Shown here piece by piece: positions 33,742 to 46,700 of a stretch of 64,000 nucleotides of DNA. The notes under the pieces were generated by a model that saw nothing but the letters and a program-made list of their open reading frames with translations, did not search any database and was not told the origin of the DNA. This stretch comes from Dicaeum eximium (taxonomy: Eukaryota > Chordata > Aves > Passeriformes > Dicaeidae). Position 1 is the first letter of the stretch. The number at the start of each line of letters is the position of its first letter. Where the stretch lies: the NCBI GenBank assembly GCA_013396995.1, contig VWZP01008554.1:124001-188000 (forward strand), in the 5' to 3' direction. The translations under genes were made by a program, and so were the position numbers.

Positions 33742-34574
33742 TTTAGTACTGTATTACAAAATGTCTTAGCAGGTGCTATCTTCTGCTCCTTAAATGTCTA
33801 GCCAGACACTGTGCACTATCCCTCTGAACTCTTACCTGCTCCAGAAGGGAGAGATCCAACATGAAATTCTAACACACAGCTCCGACCCTGAGAGCTCTGG
33901 CCTACAGGATTGCATCCAAGATTATAAACATCAGGACAAAGCCTGGTAACTATCAAGCTTATCCACACCTCACTTTCCTATCTGTTAACTTGCCTGAGAG
34001 GACCAACAGGCTGACAAGTGCCTTGTATCCAATCCCATGCTCAACTGGAACATAAATTAACATCATCACCATTACCAAGTACCCTTAACAAGCTAAGAAG
34101 GGAGTTAGAAACCTGGATTGTAGAGCATGCACCTTCTCAGGTGTGCTGAACTTCACATTTAGGCTAGCCCAAGAGCAGTCACAGTTTAGCCAAGGTCAAG
34201 GTCAGCGTAGCTCAGGCTGTGCAGTGTAAACCAGCTTTTAAACAACAGAAATACCTGCCAGTAAGTTGCATCAAGAACTTGTACTGTTTGTCTCTAAAGT
34301 GATGCCTGCACATAAATGAAATAAGTGACTCTGAGAAAACAGCTGCTCAGGAAGCTGTCACAAGTTTGCATTGCAGCCCTTCTTCAGGGCTAAATGTCTG
34401 CTCGACTTTGCTGTGCATGGAGTTAAACAGCCAAGTGCTGCAGTTACAGTCTGACTTTGGGCAGCCAGAATGAGAGGAAAGAAGATGCTGCAGGAGTGAG
34501 TTTCCTGGTGGTTTCTCAGCACAGATTGTCCAAACAGAAAGCCTTTTTAGTATGAAGAGCTACTGAAATGGCTC

Positions 34575-37500
34575 TCACTGTATCTGAGAGATTGCGAGTT
34601 CAGTCAGTAGCATCAGCACTCCAGGCAGGTATTGGCTGTGTAGAATCTGCAAGAAAGAGAAAAAAGCCTGTCAAAGCAACAGCTGCAGTTGCCAGATTTC
34701 CACATCCTGAATCCCTGGTTGGAAGGAAAATACCAAGTGTTCTGTGTGTTTATTCAGCTGCTCTGTTGTTGCTTTACTTTTCCCATACTGTATATGACTT
34801 GAAATCTATCCCATTATGAAAAGGCATAAGAGAATTTACACAACACACATTCCACAAGAGCACCCTTCAGAAAGCCTGAGATATCTTTGTGTACTTACCT
34901 GCAACAGAAAAAGTTGTTTCAGACAGTTCTAAGCTATTATAGATAAAAACAAGCAATGTGCTCCTCATCGTAGGGTAAATTTAAACAACTGCATTTACAC
35001 AATGTGCCAAGGCCCATCATAGGGTAAATTTAAACAACTGCATTTACACAAACTGTTCTTTAACTCAGAAGATAATATTGTATTGCTTGAAGGATGAATG
35101 TTCCATGGTTTGAAGGATATTAGAGATACCTCTGTAGAAAGACCAACACCTTTATGAAAAGGGTTACACGTGAAGGAATCTTGTGCCTGTGTCTTAATAA
35201 CTACAATACTAGAAAGCTAGTAAACTTTTTTTAAGTTTGGGATCTTTTGAAGTCCAAAAGGAGTTTTTTTAATGGCCTAAGAAACTTGCCTGTTTATACC
35301 ACAGCTAATACACCTATTTCTGTCTCCAGGCAAGTAGGTTCTGCTGCAACACAGTAATAAAATACTGTACTGGCAGCTGCCCCACCTCCAAAGCTAAGTA
35401 TGACTAGTAAAAACTGAGGGTTTAACAATTCCTTGTAGGAAATCATGCAAAAGAACCATGAGACCTTCAGGTACAGCTATTTTATTTGGCCAGCACTAGG
35501 ACAACCTGCTACTAAGTGCCTCACCTTTACAATCCCATCACAGTGTGCCGAGGCAATGGCTGTGGAAACCTTCACCAGCTTTGCAGCTGACAAGTGGATC
35601 TTGAAGTGCCTGTGGAAATGGGCATAAAGGCAGTCCATGAAGACATCCACCTCCTCTTGGGTGATCTCTCCTGGCGTTTTTTGCACCGTGTCCCACAGAG
35701 CTTTGGCATCCTCTGGGTGGATGGCGTATGAAATATCCAGGGGCTGGGACAGGCGGGGCACGGAGAAGACGAGTTCCACGGCAGAGGCAGCTCTGTCCAG
35801 CTTGCAGCCAGCCCACATGGCCACCATCCAGCTGAGGTTCAGGGGGCTGATGGCCAGGCGGCGGAAGCAGCAGTCGAAAGTCTTCTGGAACCAGCTGCCA
35901 ACCAAGGAGGTGTAGCTCTCGGCGCCGTGGGTCAGGAACAGGGGCAGGCAGGTGAAGTGCTCCGGCACGTTCTCGGAAAGGTCGTCTCCAAACATGGAGC
36001 AGAACCAGCCTGACCACACCAGTTTGTCTTCAGAGTTGCTGGAAGAAGCCCGTGACCTCGAAGAGAGCTGGGATGGGGAGAGGAAGCATTTCAGTGCTGC
36101 AAAGCAAGTATGGCTTTTTTTTTTGTCAGATAAAAATAGATTTTTATTTAAAGTTTTAAGTGTTTGGTAGAACTAGGTTTTTTTCCCCCTTAGGACCTTG
36201 CATGCAATGCTGTTTTCTGTCAAACACATACAGTTATTCAGTCTATCCATTACATCCCCAAAAGTTGAATGCAATTCTGTTGAAAACAGCAGAAAAAGCA
36301 CTTTTAAGTTCCTTAGGAACAGTCCTGAGATCTGAGTTTATGCTGCTTAACTCCCATGGTACATCCTACAACCATTACCCCAATGAACCTGACATTTCAA
36401 TAGCACATTTCACTTGAGGCAAAGCATTTCAGAAATATTAATTAGACCTGAGCTGTGGCCAGGAAGTGGGATTAATGCCAGCTTTATGCAGGAAGAGAAA
36501 TAACTCATCCAAGTCCCGGCAGTAAATTGACTGCTGAACAAAAACATCAGAGATTGCTCTGTATAGTCGTACTCTGATGCTGTTAAAAAGTTGATCTCAA
36601 ACTTGCTATTTACTGTGAGCATTGCTTAGAAGAGATCACTGAGTCAATTAGGCTGAAAAAGACTTCTGAGGCCATCAAGTCCAGTCTGTGACCAAACACA
36701 ACCTTGTCATTAGACCAGGGATTTGACTGTGTCACATCCAGTCTTTCCTTAAACACCTCCAGGCACGGTGACTCCACCATCTCCCAGGGCAGCCAATTCC
36801 ACTGTCTAATCCTCCTTTCCGTGAGGAAATTCTTCCTAATGTCCAACCTAAACCTCCCCTCGCACAGCTTAAGACTATAAATGTTCTGTTCCAGTTAAAA
36901 GTAGACAGGATTCAGTTTCATTAAATCACAGCGGATGCCCCAGTAGTTATCCCATACAGCTAAGGTTTAATTTGAGGCTTTTCTTTCAAGACGGAACGTT
37001 TCACCACAGCAAAACCAGCCCGTAAAACGCCGGTCTCGATGCCCAGCCCCCCTCACCTGCACAAGGAGGGCAGCCTCGTCCAGCTCGCTGCCCCTGAGGT
37101 CGGCGAGGCTGGACAGGGCCACCTTGATGTCCAGCTCGACGCCCACCTCCACGGCCAGCCCCTTCTGCTTCTCGGCGGCGATGGAGGCGCTCAGCAGCCG
37201 CGCGTAGTCCCTGAGGCGGGCGCGGCGGAAGCCGTGCAGCGGGGTCACGCTGTACAGCGTCCAGGCTTTCCGCAGGAGAAACGCTGTTTTCTGCGGATCC
37301 GCGTTTTGCTACGGGGACGCGAAAGAAAAGGAATAAGGTTATTAGAGCCCGCTTTTCCCGCGCGCCGAGAGCGGGGCAGCGCGGCTGAGGGGACAGGGAG
37401 GAGACACAGGGAGGCGCCGCCGCCCCCGGCTCCCCGTACCTGAGAGCACAGCGCTGGCACTGTGAGGCGGCAGCTGGGGCTGATGCCGAGGCGGCTGTGG

Positions 37501-37586
37501 GTCCGTCCGAAGGGCAGAGCCCGGGAGAGCCGCCTGAGGCTGGGCAGGGTCCGCACCGCGCCGTCCTCCGGCGCCTCCTCCGCCAT
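34575..37586 (-). CDS. CENPL: CENPL, inner-kinetochore protein CENP-L
   Basis: Four coding exons on the - strand, read 37586-37440, 37308-37057, 36067-35525 and 34646-34575. All introns are phase 0 with GT-AG ends, giving 337 residues against 344 in human. Recognisable blocks in order: DPQKTAFLLRKAWTLYS (about 53-69, human DPQKVAFLLHKQWTLYS), AEKQKGLAVEVG, FTCLPLFL, WFQKTFDC, LDISYAIHPEDAKALWD, then FMDCLYAHFHRHFKIHLSA. The last exon is only 72 bp and reads ILHSQY...LLTELAISQIQ, aligning with human ILCHKY...YLTELAIFQIE. CENP-L pairs with CENP-N in the constitutive centromere-associated network that binds CENP-A chromatin. The start at 37586 gives an N-terminus close to human length. An in-frame ATG at 37661 would add 25 residues. 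Confidence 0.94.
34647..35524 (-). other. CENPL intron 3 with a short duplicated segment
   Basis: Phase-0 intron, donor GTGAGG and acceptor TTCTTGCAG on the - strand. It contains a 37-bp duplication with 49-bp period, listed separately. Confidence 0.85.
34966..35051. repeat. 37-bp direct repeat, two copies, period 49
   Basis: Copies at 34966-35002 and 35015-35051 share TAGGGTAAATTTAAACAACT and the rest of the unit, with a single G/A difference, separated by 12 bp. The near identity implies a recent duplication. Confidence 0.92.
36640..36885 (-). mobile_element. CR1 LINE 3' fragment in CENPL intron 2
   Basis: On the + strand it reads as complement of a CR1 3' end: GGCTGAAAAAGACTTCTGAG, CTTTCCTTAAACACCTCCAG, CTTCCTAATGTCCAACCTAA. 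It lies in the 989-bp intron 36068-37056 and is in the transcribed (sense) orientation of CENPL. Confidence 0.8.
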
Positions 37587-37788
37587 GGCCGCCGCGGCCC
37601 GCCAGTGCAGTTCAAACTTCCTTCCCGTCGGCCCCCGCGCGGGGGCGCGCCCCTCCGCCATCTTTGAGGCGGGCGGCAGTGAGGGGAGGAGGCGGCGGTG
37701 CCTGAGGTGGTTTCCGCTTTTCCCCTCCGGAGCTCTTGTTTTTCACTTCGGGCGGGTCCCTTGCTCCTGGCTGAGGGGCGGCTGCGGG
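37587..37788. promoter_or_regulatory. bidirectional CpG-rich promoter between CENPL and DARS2
   Basis: Only 202 bp separate the CENPL start (37586, - strand) from the DARS2 start (37789, + strand), and CpG is dense from about 37.0 to 37.9 kb. The motif CCGCCATCTT at 37655-37664 matches the YY1 site (AAGATGGCGG on the - strand). No TATA box is evident, as expected of a divergent housekeeping promoter. The same head-to-head arrangement exists in human. Confidence 0.75.
37655..37664 (-). promoter_or_regulatory. YY1-like / TISU-like element with in-frame CENPL ATG
   Basis: On the - strand AAGATGGCGG contains ATG 37661-37659, in frame with CENPL. It resembles the YY1-bound TISU initiator found at genes with very short 5'UTRs, with mismatches at position -4 and at the last base of the consensus. 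Confidence 0.5.
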
Positions 37789-40700
37789 ATGGCGCTCCCC
37801 CGGCTGGTGGTGCGAGCGCTGCACCGGGCGGCCGCTGCCGCCGCACCCGCGGCTCCAGGTGAGGAGGAGCGCTGGTCCCATCCCCTCCAGATTTGGGTTC
37901 CTTTTCTCCCGGGGTGCAGGTCAGGGTAGTCCACACAGTCGATTAATATCACGCTTGCGGCAAGTTATTTTCCCTGTATCACTTCATTAAGTGTCTTGTC
38001 TAAATGTCTTTTAATTCTAAAGGCTCTCATTAAGGTAGTGAGATTGGCTCATAGAATTATTTGTATATGTCTAGGTAATGGTATCCTTCAGGCTTCTCCT
38101 TGCAAACTGAGCCTCTTGCACAGTCTGTAAATGGTGTGCTTGGTTCTGTGTCTTAGGCCGTGGTTACAGGCACACGGGGGGCCTGTGCAAACCTTTCTGA
38201 AACCTTGGTTCATGCAGGAAGTGTTCAATTTACACCTGCACGGTGCGTGTCCTCCGTGTTTGTTTGATTCTTGGTTTGTTAAGCCGTGTTCTGCAGATCA
38301 CCACCAGGACCTACAGTGGCAGGACAAGGGGGAATGGCTTTGAGCTGCAGGAGGGCAGGTTTGGATTGGATATTGGAAGAAATCCTTCCCTGTGAGGGAG
38401 GCCCTGGCACAGGTTGCCCAGAGAAGCTGTGGCTGCCCCATCCCTGGAAGTGTTCAAGGTCAGGCTGGATGGGGCTCTGAACAACCTGGGATAGTGGAAA
38501 GTGTCCCTGACCATGGCAGGGGGGTGGAATGAGATGAGCTTTTAGGTCCTTGAATCCCAAACTATTCTATGATTCTAGATTTAAATGTGGAATTGTCAGC
38601 ATCCCTCAGGATTGATCTGTGACTTTTGCTTCTCTTGCTCTTGACGTTTGCAGGGCAATAGTTTGCAGCAAGGCTGTGTTCAAGTATCTTTATGAAAGTT
38701 TAACTGAGAAACATAAATAATCCCTGTTTAAAATACATTTAGACTAGCTTCATTTCATGTTTATGATATGGTATCTTTGTGCAGATCTATATAGGAAGTA
38801 ATTTGTCCATATAGATACACATTTTATTGGGAGGGAAAACTCTATTATTTATTCTGTCTCATCTGCAAAAGCTATGAGAGATGTTATATATTTATTTTTA
38901 TTTAAGACTTAAACAGTTTTGTTGCTCGGACCAACACGTGTGGTGAGCTGCGTTCTGCTCATGTGGGACAGAAGGTCACCCTGTATGGATGGGTTCAGTA
39001 TCAAAGGTAAGTGCAAACCATGGTGAAAATGGAGATGATTATTTGCCAGATCCAGTCTAAGCTGTGTTTCATGCAGCATTGCTCTCCAGTGATGGTCTGC
39101 GTGGGTTATTTTATTTTAGGAGGTCCTGAGTGTCTCATCTTTGAGCAATTGTGGGTGGGGATCCAGGAAGAGGAGTTAGGATTATTGCAGTGTGGTCGTG
39201 GTGGTCTTGTTTTTAAAGACACCAGAGCATGTTCCTTTGGGCAGTTTTTTGATGGATAAAGCAAAATGGCAGCCGTCCCTGCTGCAGCTTGAAAAAAATT
39301 AAGATTTATGGTTCTGGGTCTGGCAGTGTGGATTGTTCATGTGGAACTTTTTATGGGACAAGTGTTCCCCTTCTGTACTTATAATTGGATTTTGTTGTTG
39401 TTGTTTTTAATTCCACGTGAACTTTAGTTTTATTGCTCATTTAATTGTTTTTAGCCAAATGATGTTTCCCAGCAAGAAAATTAATGTGTCCAGAATCCCT
39501 GCTTTGTGTGCATGAAAGCTGAAGTTAAAATCCTGCCTCTCCTGGTAATTTGTATGTTGTCTGAGGCTGGTCACAATGTGAAATAAATTGTTCAGCTTAG
39601 GTTCAGGTGGGGGAAAAGTGTCTGTATTTCAGTACTTGGAAGTGCTTTGGGATGAGTTGCAGGGTACTGAAAGTGTAGCCAGTTGCCATGTGCTTTAAGA
39701 AATAGAAATTACTAAATCTGTTAAAAAAAAAAATGTTCTTCTTTTGTGCTTTTCATGGATCAGACAAGGCCTGTTTCTGGTTTTGAGGGATTTCCAGGGA
39801 CTGACCCAGGTCATCATTCCTCAGGATGAGGTAAGTGCTACCAAAACATGAGTCTGTGTTTTTGTCTTTCCTTTGGTAGCTTGGCTTCAGCAGCCACAGA
39901 GAGAAGGAAGGACTTTGTCAAACTGAATGCTGTGACTCACAAGTAGATCGAAGTGAGATCGTGAGAGCCTGACCTGACACTGCAGCAGAAGCATCAGTGC
40001 TGTTTCCCATGCCTTAAGAGTGATTTTGGGTTGAGGTGCTTGGCCACAGTGCCTTTGTCCTGTTCTCTGAATTTCTGTGAGGCCCTGTTCTCTCCCTGCA
40101 GGCACATTCCCATGTGAAGGAGCTCCTGTCCAGCGCCCCAGTGGAGTCTGTGGTGAGAGTGACTGGGACGGTGTCCCCTCGGCCCCCGGGGCAGGAGAAT
40201 CCGGTGAGGATGGGCTGGGGGGGCTCTCAGGGCTTTTAGTCCTTGAAGGAAACATCCCTGGATGGTGGGATTATGGTGAGCTTTGTGTCAGAGCGTTGCC
40301 ACAGGTTCTGGTTGTGTGACAGTCCATCCTCAGGAGGAATAAGTGCTATGTCAGATAACAGGAGAATCTCAAAGCACATTACAGGCACCCACAAATTAAA
40401 CTGGATCCCAGCCCTTTGCAAGGATAATGCTGGCTCTTCCAGGCTTTCAAATTGTGGTGGGAATTTCTTTTGCTTGAAAGTAAGTATTGTCATTTTTTGA
40501 GTTCCATGGCATGTGGTTTATTGATTTTGCTGGTCTCCTTGTATAGGAAGCAGAGGTTGAATAATTTTTTAATGTTTTGCATTCCTCAGCTGTCATTGTA
40601 ATCAGCTGTAGACTGATATTTCAGGATTGTACATATAACTGGCAGGTCTAAAAAGAGGACTGTATTTATGATCATAACTCCCTTTTGCTCTATCTTGTAG

Positions 40701-43700
40701 ATGTCCACTTAAAATCCAGCCTTCAGGCAATGCCTTTATTTCTTTTATTCATTTCTTGGTTTGGGAAGGTTGTGTGTCCTTTCCCCTGGTAAAGAGTGAG
40801 AGTCCTGCAGGATGAAGTGAACTTTGCTGTGCCTCAGTGCTATGTGAAGGGAGCTGCCTGCCCTCCCTTGGGATAGAGTCAAAAGAAGACCAGTTCTGAG
40901 AATTGGTGCTGAGAACTGGAAGTTCTGAGAAGTTCTTCATAATTTGCCTTTTTTGACTTGTATCAAGGGCTGTTGCTGCTGCTCATGCTCACTGAAACCT
41001 ACACTGTGTGGTTTTGCTGGGGCTAATGTGTTTAGAGACCAGTGTGCTGCTGGGCAAGAAGCTGCCATCTTTGGTGAGGTGACTTGTGTTTCTCTGAACA
41101 CAAGGAAAATCTGGAAGAAATCTGTTCTTGGGAGAAGCTCTCTGATTTATACACTGTGTTAGAAAGCAGGGAGGGTGACCACATTGCTTCTTTTTTTCCC
41201 TTTGACCGTCTCTAAAATACCTTTGTCAAACTGTTTTGAGTTTAATTTTTTTGCCTTTTTGTTCTAGAAAATGCCAACAGGGGATATTGAAGTGAAGGCA
41301 GAGACTGCAGAGATCCTAAACTCCTGCAAGAAGCTGCCTTTTGAAATCAAGGATTTTATCAAGGTGTCTGTGTTTTTCTTCTCTTTTTCTTATCAAAGTG
41401 GTAGCTTTTCACTAAATTGGGAATTTGCCCAGGGTGATGGCAAAACATCTGACAGCTGAGTTTGGTTCTCCCCACCTCACTTTGAAGGAATGATGGTATT
41501 TAAAACAGGGGTGCTGTTTGTTTGCTGGGAGGATTTATTTCTGATTAGAGCTAAACAGAAAATAGGATTGAATGATTCCAGATTTCTGGAAGAACTGATG
41601 GTAAAGGAAAGAGTGAAAGAAATGGTGCTATGCTGTTTTTTTGAGTGTGAAATGAGGCTGTTTTATTTGATTCGTGGACTCACAGAATGGTTTGGGTTGG
41701 AAGGAACTTTAAAGATCATCTTGTTCCAAACCCCCTGCCATGGGTAGGGATGCCACCCGCTGCACCAGGTTGCTCAGAGATTCATCCAGCCTGTCCTTGA
41801 ACACTTCCAGGGATGGGGGCAGCCACAACTTTTGTGGGCAGTTTGGTTTTTTGTTCCAAGTGATTGCCATATTTGTGCAGGGCACATTGTGGCAACTGAC
41901 CGCAATCCCTTTTTTAGCTCCTCCTTTTTTCTCTGTGGCTCTAGGAGCACCTTCAGTGGACATGCAATTTGAATTTTGTCTCTCAGTGCTGATTCTCTCC
42001 TCCCCAGAAGTCCGAGGCGCTGCGGATGCAGTACCGGTACCTGGACCTGCGCAGCTCCCGGCTGCAGTCCAACCTGCGGCTGAGGTCTCGCCTGGTGATG
42101 AGGATGCGCGAGTATCTCTGCAACCTCCACGGTGAGCCAGCTGCTCAGAGGGCAGGCTGCAGCAAACACTCCCTGCTGCTCTTTCCTAGTGCTGGCAGAG
42201 ATTCCTAACCAACTTGTTATTCCAAACTGGTCCCACTTAATAAGGACATGTCTGCTTGTGGTGGGGTCTTTAGTGGGATGTTCTCTTGGCGTGCTGCAAG
42301 CCAGTTGTTTCAAATTAGCTGTTTCCAATTAGAAAAGACTCTCTGCAGGTAGTTGCCCTCTTTTGGTCACCTAGTTGAGGCATGTAAGACGGATGGATTT
42401 TGTTTAGGGCTTTTGCTTCTCTTAAAATCAGGAAGTACTTTTTGGAAAATGAGTGCCTGGCTCAGAATAGATAGAGAATTAACACATTTTCAGCTTGTTT
42501 GAAGTCCTGTGTCATCAACAGTTCTGGCAGGACATCAGAGTCACTCAGAGCCTTTAGATCTGTCATTACAGGAATAATTATTAGCAGTAGTGAAGTGTGT
42601 TGGTTTTGGAGAGGCTCCATGGTGTGCTAGATGACCTGTTTTGCTGACTAACCCTACTCCAGCCTATTCTGTCATGTTAGTTCTCCCTCCTCTCAGCATA
42701 TTCTGTGTTTGTTCCCCAGGGTTCGTGGATGTAGAAACTCCAACTCTGTTTAAAAGAACCCCAGGGGTATGTATATGATGCTTTTTGGCCTCCTGCAGCT
42801 GCACAGTCAGGGCTGAATCATTTCCAGTTGCCACTCAGCCTTTGTTGCTTTTCCCTTGCTAAATAACAGCTTGTGGGACTTCTGATATCATCCACAGATC
42901 CTCTTAAAAGCAGAGGAAGAGAAAGGGGGGAGGCGATAACTCGTGTCTTAATTTTAACCTTCAAACGAAATAAGCTTCTGCCGTGTAGAGCACATGTTGA
43001 ATGCAAGTCTATCCTGGGATTATAAACCCAAAAAACTTTGAAACACTGTCTTTTCAGCATTTATCTCTTAACCAGTAGGTTATTGTAGAGGTCATACTCA
43101 GATAAATTTAATTTCTGATCTTATATTCCTTTCTTTCACTTCAAAAATAGTCTGAGAGAAGAGAGCTGTAGCTGAGGAATTGTTGATGCAGCTACCCTGG
43201 AGTTCTTGCATTTAATCCCCAGTCTTGAATGGTCTATTATGCATTAGTCTCTCAGAGAAGAAGGTAGAGAATTCTCCTTCCGGATATTTTGGACCAAGTT
43301 GGTTAACAAATGTGAAGTGTAATGTACAAACAGCCATTTCCTCAAAAGTGGGATTTCATAATGGGAAAAATAGGTCATTTCTTCCTGCACTTCCAGTGTT
43401 TGCTCTGTCAGGAATTGGGGCCACTTACTTGCTAAATTCTGTAAATTTTCTTTCTGATGCCAGGGAGCTAAAGAATTCCTTGTGCCCTCGAGGGAAGCGG
43501 GCAAGTTCTACTCCCTGCCACAGAGTCCTCAGCAGTTCAAGCAGCTCCTCATGGTTGGAGGCCTGGACAGGTAGGAGTTTCTTGGACTCCTGTTCTGTGC
43601 ATGTCCTGTCTAGGGTTTGATTGCTTTATCTGTGGAGCTTTAGAAACTTCCCCAAAGGAAAGCTTACTGCTGAGGATTGGTGTCCTGAAGAGGGATCCTT

Positions 43701-46700
43701 AAATACTTGGGACTTTATGGTCAGATGAAATGTTTCCTTCTGGAAAGCTGAAATCTTTACTGCTGTGTTAAATGCAAACCTGATCTGAAGCAGAGCCTGC
43801 CTGAAGGGCAGAAAATCTAATGTATGATAAAAGCTGCTCCAGGAGTAACCTACAGAGCTAACTGAGGTGAGGCTGGGCAGCTGAGCATGACTGAGACAAG
43901 GAAAAGCATGTCAGGGTGCCCAAGTGCAAAGCTTTTAATTGGGCTTACTTCTCCAAATCAGGTGGATGGACAGGGAGACAGACAATTGTTCACACCGTGA
44001 GCTGCAGGCCAGGTCTTGTCTGAGAGTTTTACATGGCTGTTAGGAGAGTCCTGGAGTGGAGTGGAAGGTGGAATAAAGAGTTGGAGTGTGCTGCCCTTGG
44101 GTGACAGCTCACCTGGCAGTCTACAGTGCCTCTGGAAGATATGGCTGGAGATGGATACAGCTGCTGATAGAGTTGCTTCTACCCCAAATTCCATTCTTTT
44201 GAAGGGATGGGAACAAAGATCATGTGCTGTGGGAACAGAGCACTCTCTCTCTGGTTTACTTCTTTTTTCCTTATCTCTTGTATGATCAATTCTATAGCCA
44301 CAGTCCAGGAGACTTTACATCATTATCTAAGTCAGTGTGTCACTGCAGGTACTTCCAGGTCGCTCGCTGCTACCGGGATGAGGGTTCACGGCCTGACAGG
44401 CAGCCGGAATTCACCCAGGTAACCAGCCTCTGCTGCCTTGCTCCCTGCTCCTCAACCCAAGTGGCTCAGAGTGTTTTCCCTTCTGGAGGCTTAGTCTGTG
44501 CTAGTCTGGTGCTGGTTGAGGAGGGTACAGAGTTGTTTGGTGTGTGTTTCACAGACACAGCCCTTGGAAATTGGTGTGGGCTGACTGCGTGGTTCCTGTC
44601 CTTGGCTGGCTGCAGTGCCCCAGGTGCAGATGTGGGAATTGCGTTGCAGCAGTGATTTGACTTGATGATACAATGTCCTGTCCTGCTAGGTCAGACATCC
44701 CATTCCTCAGCCTTGGATTCCCAGGCTGAATTAGCCTGGTTCACTCAAGGCTGCTGCTTGTATCCTTGTCATCATTACCTCATTCACTCTCTTAGGAGGT
44801 TGTTGCCTGAGTCATAAGCCTGGAGGGTGATCCTAAGCACATTCCCAGCCTAATGCAGTCATGCTGTGAAGTCATTTGATGTATAGTTTCTTGTTTTGCT
44901 GGCTTTGTACTCACAAGTAGCAGTGTGAAAGCACAACCTGTAGCTAATGTGGAATTTCCCCCCCTCTTGTTCTCTGTTTTAAGATAGATATAGAGATGTC
45001 ATTTGTAGATCGAGCTGGGATCCAGAGGCTCATAGAGGGCCTACTGCAACATTCCTGGCCTGAGGAAAGAGGCTCCATTATGACTCCTTTCCCTTCCATG
45101 ACATATGAGGAGGCACTGGCTGAGTATGGGACTGATAAACCAGACACTCGCTTTGGGATGAAGGTGAGGGTTTGCCCATTGGAAACGTGCAGCTTTTCCT
45201 TTCAGTCAGTGTTTTTATAACCTTTGGATCACGGATACATGGTTGCCTGGAGTTTTGAGTGCTGTAATTTACCCAAGGTGCCTGCCCCATTGCTGTTGGC
45301 TTTGTGCAGTTTGCTGAAGAAGAGAGGATTTCATCAGTTGACTGTGGAAAATGTATGTTCTAATAAAACTTCATTTTAAAGGTGATGTAGTGTTAGGAAG
45401 CAATGCATCTTGACTGTTTCAGGAACAAAAGCTTCTAAAAGGGTGTTGAAGGTGTTAAGACACAGGTGCAAGAATTTTTGCTTTGTATTGCTACCAGCAG
45501 TGCTTTTTCCTGTGCTCTCTTCTTTGTCAGATCGTGGATATCAGTGGTGTTCTACGAGGATCAAACATTCACTTTGTGCAGAATGCCCTCAGTTACCCAC
45601 ATGGCTCCATCAGAGCTATTTGTATCCCTCAGGGCGTGGTAAGTGACGCTCTTACATCTTGTTTATGGTTTATGTGTAATAAATAAAATGTCAATTTGAA
45701 TTCCTTTGCTGGTATGGAAATGTTCCTTGCTATTAGTGGTGCTCCTAAGGGAACTTGGAATTGGTTGTAATCCATATCAGGTTGGGCTGAGTGGTGTTAG
45801 AATGATAAGGCAATAGGAAGAGTATTTTATCCTTAGAAAGAGGAGGAAAACAATAGAGCTGCAAGATCCCATGAGGATAGAGAACCCTCTTGGGGTTTCA
45901 CCTTGCTTTTTATCATGTTTTTGATGTGCATCTCAATAATAAATGGTGCCTTGTGACAGGAGATTTAAACAGGGCTGGGCATGGCACAGCTCTGGGATAG
46001 GCAGAGAAGGGTCAGGCGGTTCCATGTCCTTCTCCTCTTTGCTTTAGCTGCATTTTTGGGTACAATTAGTGTCTTGTAATGAGAATGTCATGGACCAAAT
46101 CCAAGGCTGACAATAGATTTGGAAGCCTTTTGACACAGCCTTGCATTTTGGCAAGGAAACAGATTTAATTCTGGCTGTAGGTATCTTTGTACCTTGGACA
46201 GTATGGAAAAAACAAATCCTCTAAATATTGAGTTTTATTTGGGGAACAGGACTTCCTGGCCATGGTTTCCCTTGGGATTCCTTTCATTTTGGCAAAAAGT
46301 GTAAGTTAGTGGCTTCCCACGAGAGGGCACAGAGGTGTTAGTTTGAGCAACACAAAAGTGGCATATAGACCCATCCTAAACACTGGAGTAGATGAAAAAT
46401 ATCAAGATCTTGAGCAGGTCCTCATTTACTGCATGGCTTTGCATGCAAGAGTCAGCCCAGTTGTTTTTTCTCTGTTCTTCCTCCAGTTTGAGCTCTCCAT
46501 TCCTCATCCACAGTGTGGTGCTGTAATCTTGTTTCTGCAGGCTGGAGGCAGTGATCTGACCCTGCTGACCAGATACATTTATCTGTGAGAGGGGGGAAAA
46601 ATGTAGATCTAGAGGAGTCTCTTCCTGAAAAGAACCCTCAGAGCAGACACCCAGCCCAGTGCTGAGGACCCTGTCCTGTTCCACAGCCTTCATAAGAATT

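Noticed and set aside
35538..36017. 159-codon open frame on the - strand
   Set aside because: Out-of-frame shadow of CENPL exon 3, whose true frame matches CENP-L.
37001..37936. 311-codon open frame on the - strand
   Set aside because: Created by GC-rich, stop-poor sequence of the shared promoter; a different frame from CENPL exons, without splice logic.
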